A stretch of DNA of 64,000 bases from Coxiellaceae bacterium (GCA_011523685.1 WTGG01000001.1:62001-126000); one strand, 5' to 3'; positions 20,291-30,667 are shown, counted from the first letter of the stretch. Numbers and translations: made by a program. Notes: generated from the letters alone by a model not told the origin.

Positions 20291-20363
20291 TTATCCACTT
20301 GCAGTAGGCTTTCAAACACATTATCTTGTGTTTATTGGCTTGGTAAACAACTATATATTGTGA
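20291..20363 (+). promoter_or_regulatory. nrdAB control region: DnaA-like box and two NrdR boxes
   Basis: NrdR-type palindromes lie at 20316-20331 (ACACATTATCTTGTGT) and 20348-20363 (CAACTATATATTGTGA). Their starts are 32 bp apart, about three helical turns, which is the classic tandem layout for this ribonucleotide reductase repressor. A near-perfect DnaA box (TTATCCACT) lies at 20291-20299. In enterobacteria DnaA and NrdR both control nrdAB; the same is inferred here. The rest of 20042-20428 holds no gene. Confidence 0.75.
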
Positions 20364-20428
20364 TTAACCTCGCAATTCAGCACCTAGTTATTTTCATAGA
20401 TTATAATAGACAGACCAAAAGGAATATC

Positions 20429-23224
20429 ATGGAAACATTGACGAACACTCAGATTACCCAAACAGCACCTCTTGAACCCAACACTATTTATGTCAAAAAG
20501 CGTTGCGGAGATATCACACAATTCAATGAGGAAAAAATTCTAACCGCCATTAAAAAAGCGTTCATAGCCAATGACCCCAATCGAGCACAGCGCTCAGAAC
20601 AACTACAACAACAAATCAAGCTATACACACAACAAGTTCTCAAGATGGTCGAAGCTAGAAGAAATGATAGTCAGGTCATCGAAATTGAACAAATTCAAGA
20701 TTTTGTTGAAATCACGTTAATGCGAGAAGGTGAGCACCAAGTTGCCCGCTCGTACATACTCTACCGAGAACAACGTAACGAAGAGCGAAAACAGCAAGAG
20801 AATCCCGAAGAACAGGAAAATATCGCTTATTATGTACACATTGATGACAATCAATCTATGGAGCTCACACTGGAATGGCTAACAGCTATTGTAGAACAAG
20901 CGTGCAGCCAGTTTAATAATGTAGATCCAGAACCAATTGTCAACGAAGCCAAACGTAACCTCTTTGATGGCATTAGTATTGAAAATGTCTTTAAAGCCAT
21001 TATCTTAAGTTCACGCACATTAATTGAAACCAACCCCAATTATTCCTTTGTTACTGCTAACTTATTGTTACAAAGCTTATTCAAAGAGGTGATTCATGGA
21101 TTAAAACTCGACTTCCCTATTCAGTCCTCATACAACCTATCAGTCTATCAAGCCGCGTTTAAAGCATTCATACAACAAGGCATTGAGAATGAATTACTGC
21201 ACTCTAATCTCAATGATTTTGACTTAGATTTTCTTGCACAACACCTAGAGCCTTGTCGAGACAATCAGTTTACCTATCTAGGGCTACAAACACTCTATGA
21301 TCGTTATTTAATCCACCATCAGCAGACTCGAATAGAACTGCCACAAGTACTATTTATGCGTGTTGCAATGGGCTTAGCTCACCAAGAAGGTGAACAGCGC
21401 AATGAGAGAGCTGTCGAATTTTACCGACTACTTTCCTCTTTTGACTATATGACATCAACACCCACACTATTTAACTCTGGAACTAACCACCCTCAACTCT
21501 CAAGCTGCTACTTAACCACAGTTCCGGATGACTTAGACGGCATTTATGGAGCAATTAAAGACAATGCTCTACTGTCTAAGTTTTCTGGCGGGCTTGGTAA
21601 TGACTGGACATCTGTTCGAGCAATGGGAGCACGTATCAAAGGTACTAACGGACAATCACTCGGCGTTGTACCCTTTCTTAACGTTGCAGATGCTACTGCC
21701 ATTGCAGTTAACCAAGGCGGTAAACGCAAAGGTGCGGTAGCTGCTTACTTAGAAACCTGGCACTTAGACATTGAAGAATACTTAGAACTACGCAAAAACA
21801 CAGGTGATGACCGACGCAGAACACATGATATGAATACCGTTAACTGGATTCCAGATCTGTTCATGCAACGCGTCATAGAAGACAGTGACTGGACGCTCTT
21901 CTCTCCTAACGAAGTACCTGATTTACATGACCTATATGGCCCTGACTTTACAGTAGCTTACTTAGAGTACGAGAACAAAGCAAAACTAGGCGAAATTCAA
22001 AGCAAAACCATTTCAGCTTCAACACTATGGCGAAAAATGCTTACCATGTTGTTTGAAACTGGTCATCCTTGGTTCACATTCAAAGATGCATGCAACCTAA
22101 GATCTCCTCAACAACATGCAGGTGTTATTCATAGCTCAAACCTATGTACTGAAATAACACTCAACACATCAAAAGATGAAATTGCAGTATGCAACTTAGG
22201 CAGTATCAACCTTCCTCAACACATTCAGGACGGTGAAATTGATCAGGAAAAACTACAAAGAACAATTTCTACGGCTGTTCGCATGCTGGATAATGTTATA
22301 GACATCAATTATTACAGCGTCCCTCAAGCCAAAAACTCTAACTTTAAACACCGACCTGTTGGCCTTGGCCTCATGGGATTTCAAGATGCGCTGTACAAAC
22401 TCCGCATTCCATATGCGTCTGAATCTGCGGTAGAGTTAGCCGATCGTAGCATGGAGCTTATCAGTTACTACGCCATACAAGCTTCCAGCGAACTTGCAAA
22501 AGAACGGGGTAGCTATGACACCTTCGAAGGATCGTTCTGGAGCCAAGGTATTCTACCGATAGACTCGATTCAGACACTCAAAGAAAGTCGTGGCCAATAC
22601 CTTGATCAAAACACTGATCAATCCCTAGACTGGAACACACTCAGACAACAGGTTCAATCACAAGGCATGCGTAATTCTAACGTGATGGCTATTGCGCCTA
22701 CAGCGACTATTTCAAATATTTGCGGTGTAACACAGTCAATAGAACCAACGTATGAAAATTTATTTGTAAAATCCAATCTTTCTGGCGAGTTTACAGTTAT
22801 TAATCCGTACCTCTACAAAGATCTTGCAGAACTCAACCTATGGGATTCAGCTATGATACATGATTTAAAATACTACAACGGCAGTGTTAAAAATATTGAC
22901 CGCATTCCTCAAGAACTTAAATTACTCTACTCCACTGCTTTTGAGGTGACACCTAAATGGCTGATCGAAGCAGCCTCACGGCGTCAAAAGTGGATTGACC
23001 AAGCGCAATCACTAAACCTCTATTTGGCACAACCATCAGGTAAAAAACTTGACACCATGTATAAGATGGCCTGGCTAAAAGGGTTAAAAACCACTTACTA
23101 CCTTCGCAGTATGGGCGCTACTAATACAGAAAAAGCTACGATTCAAGATGACAAGTTGAATGCCGTACAATCACAACCCAAAGCATGCTCCATCAATGAC
23201 CCTGACTGTGAAGCATGCCAATAA
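20429..23224 (+). CDS. nrdA: Ribonucleotide reductase class Ia alpha subunit
   Basis: 931 residues from the ATG at 20429, which is preceded by AAAAGGA; upstream codons in frame lack a ribosome site and overlap the NrdR box. It reduces ribonucleoside diphosphates to deoxyribonucleotides. An N-terminal ATP-cone (about residues 16-115) gives allosteric activity control. The ten-stranded barrel includes SSCYLT and the finger-loop/active-site region NLCTEITL...AVCNLGSINL. The C-terminal tail ends CSINDPDCEACQ with the redox cysteines. It is larger than E. coli NrdA (761) because of extra sequence between the ATP-cone and barrel. Operon with nrdB. Confidence 0.96.
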   Translation: METLTNTQITQTAPLEPNTIYVKKRCGDITQFNEEKILTAIKKAFIANDPNRAQRSEQLQQQIKLYTQQVLKMVEARRNDSQVIEIEQIQDFVEITLMREGEHQVARSYILYREQRNEERKQQENPEEQENIAYYVHIDDNQSMELTLEWLTAIVEQACSQFNNVDPEPIVNEAKRNLFDGISIENVFKAIILSSRTLIETNPNYSFVTANLLLQSLFKEVIHGLKLDFPIQSSYNLSVYQAAFKAFIQQGIENELLHSNLNDFDLDFLAQHLEPCRDNQFTYLGLQTLYDRYLIHHQQTRIELPQVLFMRVAMGLAHQEGEQRNERAVEFYRLLSSFDYMTSTPTLFNSGTNHPQLSSCYLTTVPDDLDGIYGAIKDNALLSKFSGGLGNDWTSVRAMGARIKGTNGQSLGVVPFLNVADATAIAVNQGGKRKGAVAAYLETWHLDIEEYLELRKNTGDDRRRTHDMNTVNWIPDLFMQRVIEDSDWTLFSPNEVPDLHDLYGPDFTVAYLEYENKAKLGEIQSKTISASTLWRKMLTMLFETGHPWFTFKDACNLRSPQQHAGVIHSSNLCTEITLNTSKDEIAVCNLGSINLPQHIQDGEIDQEKLQRTISTAVRMLDNVIDINYYSVPQAKNSNFKHRPVGLGLMGFQDALYKLRIPYASESAVELADRSMELISYYAIQASSELAKERGSYDTFEGSFWSQGILPIDSIQTLKESRGQYLDQNTDQSLDWNTLRQQVQSQGMRNSNVMAIAPTATISNICGVTQSIEPTYENLFVKSNLSGEFTVINPYLYKDLAELNLWDSAMIHDLKYYNGSVKNIDRIPQELKLLYSTAFEVTPKWLIEAASRRQKWIDQAQSLNLYLAQPSGKKLDTMYKMAWLKGLKTTYYLRSMGATNTEKATIQDDKLNAVQSQPKACSINDPDCEACQ

Positions 23225-23251
23225 CACCATTTAATAAAAGGAGAAATATAG

Positions 23252-24418
23252 ATGAATATTAGCTGGGATGATTTCGAGACTGATAATATCCAAACAAAGA
23301 ACGTTGACACTAACAGTGAAACAACTCACACCAAAACCAAGAGTCGTCAAACATCAGAGAATGGCGCAACAGGTCTTGAAGAACTCGAAATGGGTGCTGA
23401 CCGCATCCAAGTCGATGATAAAAAAATCATTAACTGTCGTGCAGACCTGAATCAACTCGTGCCCTTCAAATACAGCTGGGCATGGGATAAATACCTTTCA
23501 GCGTGCGCCAATCACTGGATGCCCAATGAAGTCAACATGGCTGCTGATATTGCTCAATGGAAATCACCGGATAAACTGAGTGAAGACGAGCGCACCATCA
23601 TCAAAAGAAGTCTCGGCTACTTTGCAACCGCTGACTCACTCGTGGCTAACAACTTAGTACTCGGCATTTACCGTCTAATCACCAACCCGGAATGTCGCCA
23701 ATACCTATTACGACAAGCTTTTGAGGAAGCCTTACACACTCACTCTTATCAACATATCATTGAAAGTCTAGGTTTAGAGGAATCAGAAGTGTTCAATATG
23801 TACCGAGAGGTACCTGCCGTTGCCAATAAAGCAGCTTACTCAGTTGGCTATACGCGTAACTTATCAGACCCATTATTTAAAACGGGAACAACTGAAAACG
23901 ACCAAATGTTACTACGCAACTTAGTCGCTTTTTATGTAGTCACTGAAGGTTTATTCTTCTACGTAGGCTTCACACAAATTCTAGCCATGGGTCGCCAAGG
24001 AAAAATGACGGGAACATCTGAACAATTTCAATATATTTTACGCGATGAATCCATGCACGTGAATTTTGGTATTGATGTCATCAATCAGATTAAACTTGAA
24101 AATCCTGAACTATGGACCAGTGCATTCCAAGAAGAAATTATCGACATGATTAAAGAGGGAGTAGAAATAGAATGCGCTTATGCACGGGATACGATGCCAA
24201 GAGGTGTGCTGGGTCTTAATGCCGATTTATTTCAAGATTACCTTCAATACATTGCTAATCGACGCCTCAGTCAAATAGGACTTGCTGAACAATACCCAGG
24301 CGTTGAAAACCCATTCCCATGGATGAGTGAAATGATGGACCTCAAGAAAGAGAAAAACTTTTTTGAAACACGCGTCATTGAATATCAAACTGGCGGCGCC
24401 CTTAAGTGGGATGAGTAA
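23252..24418 (+). CDS. nrdB: Ribonucleotide reductase class Ia beta subunit
   Basis: 388 residues. It carries the di-iron centre and tyrosyl radical used by NrdA. Metal ligands are visible: Asp in [11 protein letters not shown], Glu159 and His162 in [13 protein letters not shown], Glu in VVTEGLFFY, and Glu/His in [10 protein letters not shown]. The radical Tyr is present (Tyr166), so it is not the chlamydia-like class Ic form, which has Phe. The first 65 residues are a polar, probably disordered extension. AAAGGAG precedes the ATG 27 bp after nrdA. A strong terminator follows. Confidence 0.97.
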   Translation: MNISWDDFETDNIQTKNVDTNSETTHTKTKSRQTSENGATGLEELEMGADRIQVDDKKIINCRADLNQLVPFKYSWAWDKYLSACANHWMPNEVNMAADIAQWKSPDKLSEDERTIIKRSLGYFATADSLVANNLVLGIYRLITNPECRQYLLRQAFEEALHTHSYQHIIESLGLEESEVFNMYREVPAVANKAAYSVGYTRNLSDPLFKTGTTENDQMLLRNLVAFYVVTEGLFFYVGFTQILAMGRQGKMTGTSEQFQYILRDESMHVNFGIDVINQIKLENPELWTSAFQEEIIDMIKEGVEIECAYARDTMPRGVLGLNADLFQDYLQYIANRRLSQIGLAEQYPGVENPFPWMSEMMDLKKEKNFFETRVIEYQTGGALKWDE

Positions 24419-24425
24419 AATAGTG

Positions 24426-24458
24426 AAGCACACCTTGATAATCAAGGTGTGCTTTTGA
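24426..24458 (+). terminator. Intrinsic terminator after nrdB
   Basis: Perfect 14-bp arms AAGCACACCTTGAT (24426-24439) and ATCAAGGTGTGCTT (24441-24454), followed by a T-rich tract. It ends the nrdAB transcript; the stem begins 7 bp after the nrdB stop. Confidence 0.9.
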
Positions 24459-24670
24459 TTCTTTTCATGTCGTGATCATCGTTACTTCATCATGTCATCG
24501 GCTTACATCGACACTGACAAATTCCTGAGAATATTGCTTAATTAAAGACAGCTAAATTGCCTTACGTGCATACATTAAACCGACATTATTTACATCTATA
24601 AGAACCAAATCAGTTGATCCACCATGCAGTGATGAGTATCTTATTGGTGGACTTCTTTGGGACCTCATGC

Positions 24671-25429
24671 ATGCAAACGTCACAGCTTCCTAACTGCACC
24701 ACCTTATTGACGACTGACAGCACACCCTCAACACAAGATGTGATTGCCAGCCTCAATCAACCTGCTCGAACAGCCTGTGTTGCGCAACAACAAACGCAAG
24801 GCAGAGGTCGTTTAGGTAAAACATGGATATCCCCGAAAGATAATCACCTCTATTTATCCTATGGTGATCACTCTTCTTTATCTGTAGCAGAACTACAAGG
24901 AATCACGTTAGCCTTTGCCATTACTACCTGTGAAGCCATTGAGTCACTGATTCCACTACCCCAACCTTTATCACTCAAATGGCCAAACGATATCTATTAT
25001 GATGATAAAAAAATGGGGGGTCTCTTACTGGAAACACAATCAAGCAAAACACAGTCGACTTACCTTATTCTGGGGTTAGGGTTGAACATTGGCACCCCTC
25101 CCTGCGACAAACAACTCAACGAAACATCCACATCACTGACTGCAATCACCGACTCACCTATCAATACCCAAGCTCTCACAGCATCCATTCTTACTGCATG
25201 GCAAGATTGCCTGCAAGCGTTTAACACTAATGGACTTCGTACTTTTTTACCCCGCTGGAAAAATCGTGACAGGCTCTACAATCAACCTATCAGATACCGG
25301 ATGAACGGCTCTCAGCTAGAAGGGTATGCACACGGCATCAATGAACAAGGCTTACTACTAATTACTCACAAGAACCAACAACAGGCATGCAACCCATCAG
25401 AACTATCACTGATTCGACCTATGGCTTAA
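24671..25429 (+). CDS. birA: Biotin-[acetyl-CoA-carboxylase] ligase, short form
   Basis: 252 residues from the ATG at 24671. In-frame TTG (24614) and ATG (24632) codons also exist and the start is uncertain. It attaches biotin to the carboxyl-carrier protein of acetyl-CoA carboxylase. The catalytic motif GRGRLGKTW, the biotin-binding LKWPNDIYYDDKKMGGLL segment and a C-terminal SH3-like domain are visible. It lacks the N-terminal helix-turn-helix of E. coli BirA, so it should not act as the biotin-operon repressor. The 3' end overlaps the convergent ggt by 4 bp. Confidence 0.92.
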   Translation: MQTSQLPNCTTLLTTDSTPSTQDVIASLNQPARTACVAQQQTQGRGRLGKTWISPKDNHLYLSYGDHSSLSVAELQGITLAFAITTCEAIESLIPLPQPLSLKWPNDIYYDDKKMGGLLLETQSSKTQSTYLILGLGLNIGTPPCDKQLNETSTSLTAITDSPINTQALTASILTAWQDCLQAFNTNGLRTFLPRWKNRDRLYNQPIRYRMNGSQLEGYAHGINEQGLLLITHKNQQQACNPSELSLIRPMA

Positions 25430-27147
25430 TACGTAGCAACCCCAGCACCAGCACGTCGAGTATCGGAAAAACCAACAAAGCCATCAGGCGTATGCATCAC
25501 TGACTGTAATGACCCCATTGATCGAGATAGTTTTACATCATGCCCCATTTTCCTGAGAAGATGTATCGTATCAGGGCTAATGCCTGACTCCACCAACAAC
25601 ACATCAGGAAATAACTGCGTATGAATACGCGGTGCCTCAACCGCTTCTGCTAATGGCATATGATACAGCATTAAATTAATCAGTAACTGCGACACGGTCG
25701 TGATAATTTTAGGGCCCCCTGGGCTTCCACTCGCTAACCATGGAACTTCGCTACCATTAAAGACAATGATAGGGGTCATCGAACTCAAGGGTCGCTTATA
25801 GGGTTCTATAACATTATGGACGCCCAACACCGGTGAAGATTCACCCTTGACTGGCGGTTTGACAGTAAAATCCAGCATGGTGTTATTCAGCAATATACCG
25901 GTACCTGGCACTGTGATACCACTACCATAGGAGTCATTAATCGAATATGTCAGCGCGACCATACTACCGTTAGTATCAACCACCGATAAATGTGTAGTAT
26001 TTTCACCCTCCATAAAAGCCGATTGCTTCTCAGCCAAATCATTGCTATCAACATGGTGTTTTGAATTAATCTGGCGAGCCATTAATTCTAAATAATCGGG
26101 TCGCAATAATTTCTTAACCGGGTTAGTCCTATAACTTGGGTCCGCTAAATAGCGATTTCGATCCAAAAAAACTTGATTAAAGGTCTCTGCAATAGCGTGA
26201 TAAGACAACGCTGTATTTTGCAACGCACTATCTGCACCAATACCCAACAACTTCAGTATCGTTAACGTCTGTATCAAGGCAACACCACCAGACGATGGGG
26301 GAGGTGGCGCATAAATGTCAAACTGATCGATTTTACTCTGTATTGGTGCTCGCTCTATCACCTGATAGTGACCCAAATCCTCTAAACGAAACAGGCCACC
26401 ACCTTGACGGCTTGAATCCACAATCGCCTTGGCTAATTGACCTTTATAAAAAACATCAGGACCTTGCTCCGCAATCAAGCGCAATGACTTAGCTAGATCA
26501 GGACGCTTCATAATGTCACCATAGCGATATTCAGAACCATCGGTATGACTCAACATTTTCTTGGTCGCTTTATTTTCCGTGATAATAGTACGATAACGGT
26601 GCATTGCATTAGCCAAATAAGGCTCAACCACAATACCTGTTTCTGCCATAGTAATAGCCGGCTGCATCACTTGTGACAATGTTAATTGCCCGAAATGCTC
26701 TTCTAAATAACATAAACCAGCAACATTTCCTGGCACACCCACAGACAACCAACTCCGTCTAATCTGCTGACTATCGATCTCACCCTGTGAGTTGACCAAC
26801 ATCGCCGATGTGGCGAGCCCTGGAGCCATTTCGCGAAAATCAATAAACCTGGGCTGATAATGATCTGCTCTTAGCGCTAGCATTGCGAACCCACCGCCAC
26901 CCAATGATCCTGCCCGAGGCAACGTCACCATCAAAACAAATGCGGAGGCCACTGCTGCATCCACGGCGTTACCACCTGACTGAAGCATTTGAACCCCCAC
27001 CTGAGCAGCACGCTCTTCTTGTGCTGACACAACACCATGAAGCCCATGAGTCACATGAAATCGATTAGGAGTATCGTGTAGTATCTCCAATGCCGGAGAT
27101 GAAGACAAATACCCCAAACAAATTAATAACCCCATTCGACGAAACAT
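25426..27147 (-). CDS. ggt: Gamma-glutamyltranspeptidase precursor
   Basis: 573 residues from the ATG at 27147, which has GGAGG 5 nt upstream. A signal peptide (about residues 1-20) sends it to the periplasm. It cleaves the gamma-glutamyl bond of glutathione and related compounds and matures by self-cleavage before the catalytic Thr384 in NTTHLSVVD. The oxyanion motif GSPGG is also intact (WLASGSPGGPK). In a host-associated bacterium it would help use host glutathione and glutamine. It is convergent with birA. Confidence 0.95.
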   Translation of the reverse strand: MFRRMGLLICLGYLSSSPALEILHDTPNRFHVTHGLHGVVSAQEERAAQVGVQMLQSGGNAVDAAVASAFVLMVTLPRAGSLGGGGFAMLALRADHYQPRFIDFREMAPGLATSAMLVNSQGEIDSQQIRRSWLSVGVPGNVAGLCYLEEHFGQLTLSQVMQPAITMAETGIVVEPYLANAMHRYRTIITENKATKKMLSHTDGSEYRYGDIMKRPDLAKSLRLIAEQGPDVFYKGQLAKAIVDSSRQGGGLFRLEDLGHYQVIERAPIQSKIDQFDIYAPPPPSSGGVALIQTLTILKLLGIGADSALQNTALSYHAIAETFNQVFLDRNRYLADPSYRTNPVKKLLRPDYLELMARQINSKHHVDSNDLAEKQSAFMEGENTTHLSVVDTNGSMVALTYSINDSYGSGITVPGTGILLNNTMLDFTVKPPVKGESSPVLGVHNVIEPYKRPLSSMTPIIVFNGSEVPWLASGSPGGPKIITTVSQLLINLMLYHMPLAEAVEAPRIHTQLFPDVLLVESGISPDTIHLLRKMGHDVKLSRSMGSLQSVMHTPDGFVGFSDTRRAGAGVATY

Positions 27148-27199
27148 ACGTTCCTCCATGAAACCGCATTATTCACTGCATTAATTTAAACACAGTGAT

Positions 27200-27796
27200 T
27201 CATCCTAATAAATGACTATGCAGCCAAGGATAAAGAAAACAGACAGCAATGCCACTGATAAAACCGCAAGCATGTCCCTCCCATGAAACACGCCGATCTG
27301 TCGGTAATAAATTAGCAGCCATGCCGCCAAAATAATACAAACACACCAAGGATACGATGATGTTTAGTGCCGTTGGGTGGTGATAGGCCACGACCAATAA
27401 ATAACCCCAATAACCCATAATTAACGCACTGGCTCCAATATGCAAAGCTTCTCTTGCAAATAACCACACGCACAAACCACTTAAAACAACAATACAGACA
27501 GTAACACCGATAAAAACTGATAGACCTTGGGTCAATAGCATCATCGCCATTAAAACAAACATCACTGAATTCAAAAATAGATGTCCCCAGCTACCATGTA
27601 ACCAAGGAGAGCACACAACACCCACTAAACCGAATATTCGGCGAGGATAAATACCTAAAATATTCAGTCGATAGCCACAACAGATATTGATAAAATGAAT
27701 CAACCAAGCAATAGCGACGTACCCTAATACGGTCGGACCATGTATTTTTAATACTGTGACAAATTCTTGTAAGGATGTTGCAAAACCTTCAAACAT
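27200..27796 (-). CDS. Rhomboid-family intramembrane serine protease
   Basis: 198 residues with six membrane helices. Catalytic Ser123 in GASAL and His175 in EGHACGF form the rhomboid dyad, and the family motif HGSWGHLFLNS (about residues 66-76) precedes them. Rhomboids cut single-pass membrane proteins within the bilayer; the substrate here is unknown. It lacks the N-terminal cytoplasmic domain of GlpG. It lies 52 bp upstream of ggt on the same strand and may be co-transcribed. Confidence 0.9.
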   Translation of the reverse strand: MFEGFATSLQEFVTVLKIHGPTVLGYVAIAWLIHFINICCGYRLNILGIYPRRIFGLVGVVCSPWLHGSWGHLFLNSVMFVLMAMMLLTQGLSVFIGVTVCIVVLSGLCVWLFAREALHIGASALIMGYWGYLLVVAYHHPTALNIIVSLVCLYYFGGMAANLLPTDRRVSWEGHACGFISGIAVCFLYPWLHSHLLG

Positions 27797-27895
27797 ATCC
27801 TCTCCTCAAATTAACAACACATTTGCATTGAGTTCACACATCATAACCTGAGAGTTACAGCTTAAACAGTGACAGAGTCATGAAATATAAATTAT

Positions 27896-29668
27896 TTATC
27901 GTGGATAACAATCGATACAGGCACGGACTGCTGCATCATAGGATCGTGCAAGTTTCTCAGGCACTGACCGTAACTGAGCCCAAAAAGAGGATGTCGTGTT
28001 GATTGCCTGACCTTCAGTATCACTGCCCTCTGATTGACTCTCATGATCTCGAGGAATCGGCTTAATAACACACTCTAAATCTTTAGCATAGTCCTTAAGA
28101 TGATATCGATCTTGTTCGGCCATCAACCACATGGTTGGAAGCAGGGCACACAAAGCGCACAGCAAGCTATCTGCCATAATATTCGATAGTGAATTATCGG
28201 AAAAATCCCATTGCGTAGCGAATAAGACTAACCGAGTGGTATATAGAAAACTCGTATACAGCAAAGCCAGCAAACCCACAAAACTATCATTACAGATAAA
28301 AACCATTTGCCCACTTCCCGGTTTATGAATACGATTCGTAACATTATGAATACTTTTGAAGAATAAACTTGGTATATCTAAAAACAACTTCCAAGTCATC
28401 AATGGCGCCAAATAATCCAGACCAGGTAAAATAGCTGACAAACGAGTTTCGATAAATTGACCCCAGTTAGCAATCGGCTGCCATAAGCCATCAGCAATAG
28501 TCACTGAAATCATTAACTGGACCAGTAGAACTCTATAGCGTGACACATCGATTCCTTTATCGAATTTCGCAAAACTGTATTGTGTGAGAATAATACCAAG
28601 ATTCAACATCCATGCAGCACCAACGCCGGTCATGCACCAAAATCCTATATGAGACTGCCAATCATTCAGGTGAAAATTGTTGGGATTAAAATGCTCGTCA
28701 GACCAAAGCTGATAACACCTTGCTGAGAGTTGCCAACCAAACGCACCTGTAAAGAATTTATTACTGGTCTGCCAAAAATCGTGCTGCATGTGCTTCTCAG
28801 CCAACAATATCAGCCCTTTTTTAAGATCGGTAAACGAGACTTTATCTGCTAAGTCGATTTCACTATCCAGCAGACCCTGCAGTTCAACGAGATACTCTTC
28901 ATCAGTAGCGTGACGTATTGCAGTGTCAATATTCAGCTCACTTCTGATGATCTGATGATTTTTAGCGATCTCCAATAATTTCTGTAAATTGTACTGTCTC
29001 TCCTCAATATTCCAGGCAAGGTAGTTATTACCACCTTTATGTTCAACGCGAGATACTTGACGGGACAGGTACAAGCGATTGATTTGTTCTGAAACAGGTG
29101 TCCTCGTATCAAACACGAGATAAGTAATAGTGCGCGCGAATGAGCTATGATTAAAAACCGACATATCATTGATGCGCTGATTAGATGCTTCTAAAGAATC
29201 AAAATAACCTCGGATAGCTCGAAGATCTTGGACGGTATGACCTGGTAGCTGTATTGGATCAGCTAAGGTAAATTGACCATCATGATAAAAGTCTACTTGT
29301 TGTTGTAATGCCACTTTGATTTTAGCGACAATCTCAGAGTCTTCCTCAACCGTCTGAAGTTGAGAGAGAAAATTTTTCATGAGCACGTTATGACTCAAAA
29401 AAAGATGATAGAGAGGACTCGCTGCTATCAGAGTGCCACACCCGATTAACAGTCCACTGATCCATTGCTTTTTTGACAATAATTCCAGTGATACCATCTG
29501 AAACACTAATGTCATGTAGTATACCTTCGAGCTTAGAACCGCGTATTTAGACGAATTGATGAGATTATATGTAAAGTGGGAACCGAGAGCAGATGACCTA
29601 CCGCTGGGTGAAGGTGAGGACGGAACTTCATTATCTATCAAAGGAACTTGCATAGGACTGGGAGGCAT
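27896..29668 (-). CDS. Large membrane protein of unknown function
   Basis: 590 residues from the ATG at 29668; a TTG six codons earlier has no ribosome site. A polar, Pro/Ser-rich N-terminus of about 40 residues is followed by one or two hydrophobic helices (near residues 50-90). Then comes a long soluble, helical stretch (about 95-300), and further membrane segments around 330-350, 375-395, 455-480 and 490-520, with a charged C-terminal tail (DHESQSEGSDTEG). No family is recognised. The mosaic of soluble and membrane segments without a signal peptide would suit an effector or orphan membrane protein; nothing in its promoter links it to the PmrA sites. Confidence 0.55.
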   Translation of the reverse strand: MPPSPMQVPLIDNEVPSSPSPSGRSSALGSHFTYNLINSSKYAVLSSKVYYMTLVFQMVSLELLSKKQWISGLLIGCGTLIAASPLYHLFLSHNVLMKNFLSQLQTVEEDSEIVAKIKVALQQQVDFYHDGQFTLADPIQLPGHTVQDLRAIRGYFDSLEASNQRINDMSVFNHSSFARTITYLVFDTRTPVSEQINRLYLSRQVSRVEHKGGNNYLAWNIEERQYNLQKLLEIAKNHQIIRSELNIDTAIRHATDEEYLVELQGLLDSEIDLADKVSFTDLKKGLILLAEKHMQHDFWQTSNKFFTGAFGWQLSARCYQLWSDEHFNPNNFHLNDWQSHIGFWCMTGVGAAWMLNLGIILTQYSFAKFDKGIDVSRYRVLLVQLMISVTIADGLWQPIANWGQFIETRLSAILPGLDYLAPLMTWKLFLDIPSLFFKSIHNVTNRIHKPGSGQMVFICNDSFVGLLALLYTSFLYTTRLVLFATQWDFSDNSLSNIMADSLLCALCALLPTMWLMAEQDRYHLKDYAKDLECVIKPIPRDHESQSEGSDTEGQAINTTSSFWAQLRSVPEKLARSYDAAVRACIDCYPR

Positions 29669-29927
29669 AAGAGTTACCAAGAACAAAAGGGGTTAAACTT
29701 TATCCAATTTAAATAAATCCTGCAAGGTTTTCACCCAATAGTCGCCTGATTGCTCAAAAAACCTCTGATAACCTCAAACTATCATTGAGACCTACCGAAT
29801 TGATCATAAATAATATATATCAAATTTATGGATATAAGAGCCCAACGATAATATTGAGAATAACCCCCTGTACATTTCAATCAATACCTTTAAAATAGCG
29901 CACCTTACCTCATATTGACTGGAGAAC

Positions 29928-30194
29928 ATGATGCCATTATACGACTACCATTGCTCACAATGTAATCACACCTTTGAAGTATTACATGCGCGCGATGGCG
30001 AGGGCCCCGGTGAATGCCCAAACTGTCAAGCGAAGTCCCCACAAAAAATGCTGTCAGCGGGAAACTTTCATCTTAAAGGAGGTGGTTGGTATGTCACCGA
30101 TTTTAAAGATCCACCTAAAAATAAAACCTCACAAGACAGTTCCTCTAAAGCTACATCCACTTCAAACACAACCGATAAAAAAAGCAACGATTAA
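29928..30194 (+). CDS. FmdB-family zinc-ribbon protein
   Basis: 88 residues. The FmdB/CxxC_CxxC regulatory domain fills the first 45 residues: MPLYDYHCSQCNHTFEV, then a second CPNC, together a zinc ribbon. A conserved GNFHLKGGGWYVTDF segment and a Ser/Thr/Lys-rich tail follow. GGAG precedes a pair of ATG codons, and the second (29931) may be the true start. This family is typically encoded just before aspS in proteobacteria, as here. Its role is uncertain. Confidence 0.9.
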   Translation: MMPLYDYHCSQCNHTFEVLHARDGEGPGECPNCQAKSPQKMLSAGNFHLKGGGWYVTDFKDPPKNKTSQDSSSKATSTSNTTDKKSND

Positions 30195-30268
30195 ACTGTT
30201 TTTCTTTACATTTGAACAACAAGAACACATGATAAGAAGGGATTTTTAACACATTATAAGGATATAAT

Positions 30269-30667
30269 ATGAATATGAAAAAAATCATACTTGCAGCAAC
30301 AACATTAATTCTGGCATGTACGTTATCAACCGGTTTTGCTGCACCAAGCCAAGATCTCAACATCCAATCTGAGAAGGTATACCTTAACAAAAATGAGACT
30401 AATGCTATCAAATTTAATAACAAAAATGGGCGATACAGCGTTGTTGGCATGTATTATACAAAAAAAACAAAAACTCTTGGCACTTGGAGAGGGAAAAAAT
30501 GTCAAGCACAGGGTAAATCCCAATTATCCTGTAAATTCAAATCCAGCCATCGCCAAAAGGGAATCATTACTTTTGTGGTAAACAGTGACGGCACCCTAAA
30601 GAGCTCAATAAAATTTCAACATCAAAAACTACCTTCAAAAAAACACACTTGGCATATAGCTAACTAA
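30269..30667 (+). CDS. Small basic exported protein of unknown function
   Basis: 132 residues. The N-terminus has a clear signal peptide with predicted cleavage after GFAA (about residue 26). The mature part is about 105 residues, strongly Lys-rich, with two cysteines (CQAQGKSQLSC) that could form one disulfide. No family is recognised. AAGGA precedes the ATG and a strong terminator follows the stop, so it is a single-gene unit placed between fmdB and aspS. Confidence 0.6.
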   Translation: MNMKKIILAATTLILACTLSTGFAAPSQDLNIQSEKVYLNKNETNAIKFNNKNGRYSVVGMYYTKKTKTLGTWRGKKCQAQGKSQLSCKFKSSHRQKGIITFVVNSDGTLKSSIKFQHQKLPSKKHTWHIAN

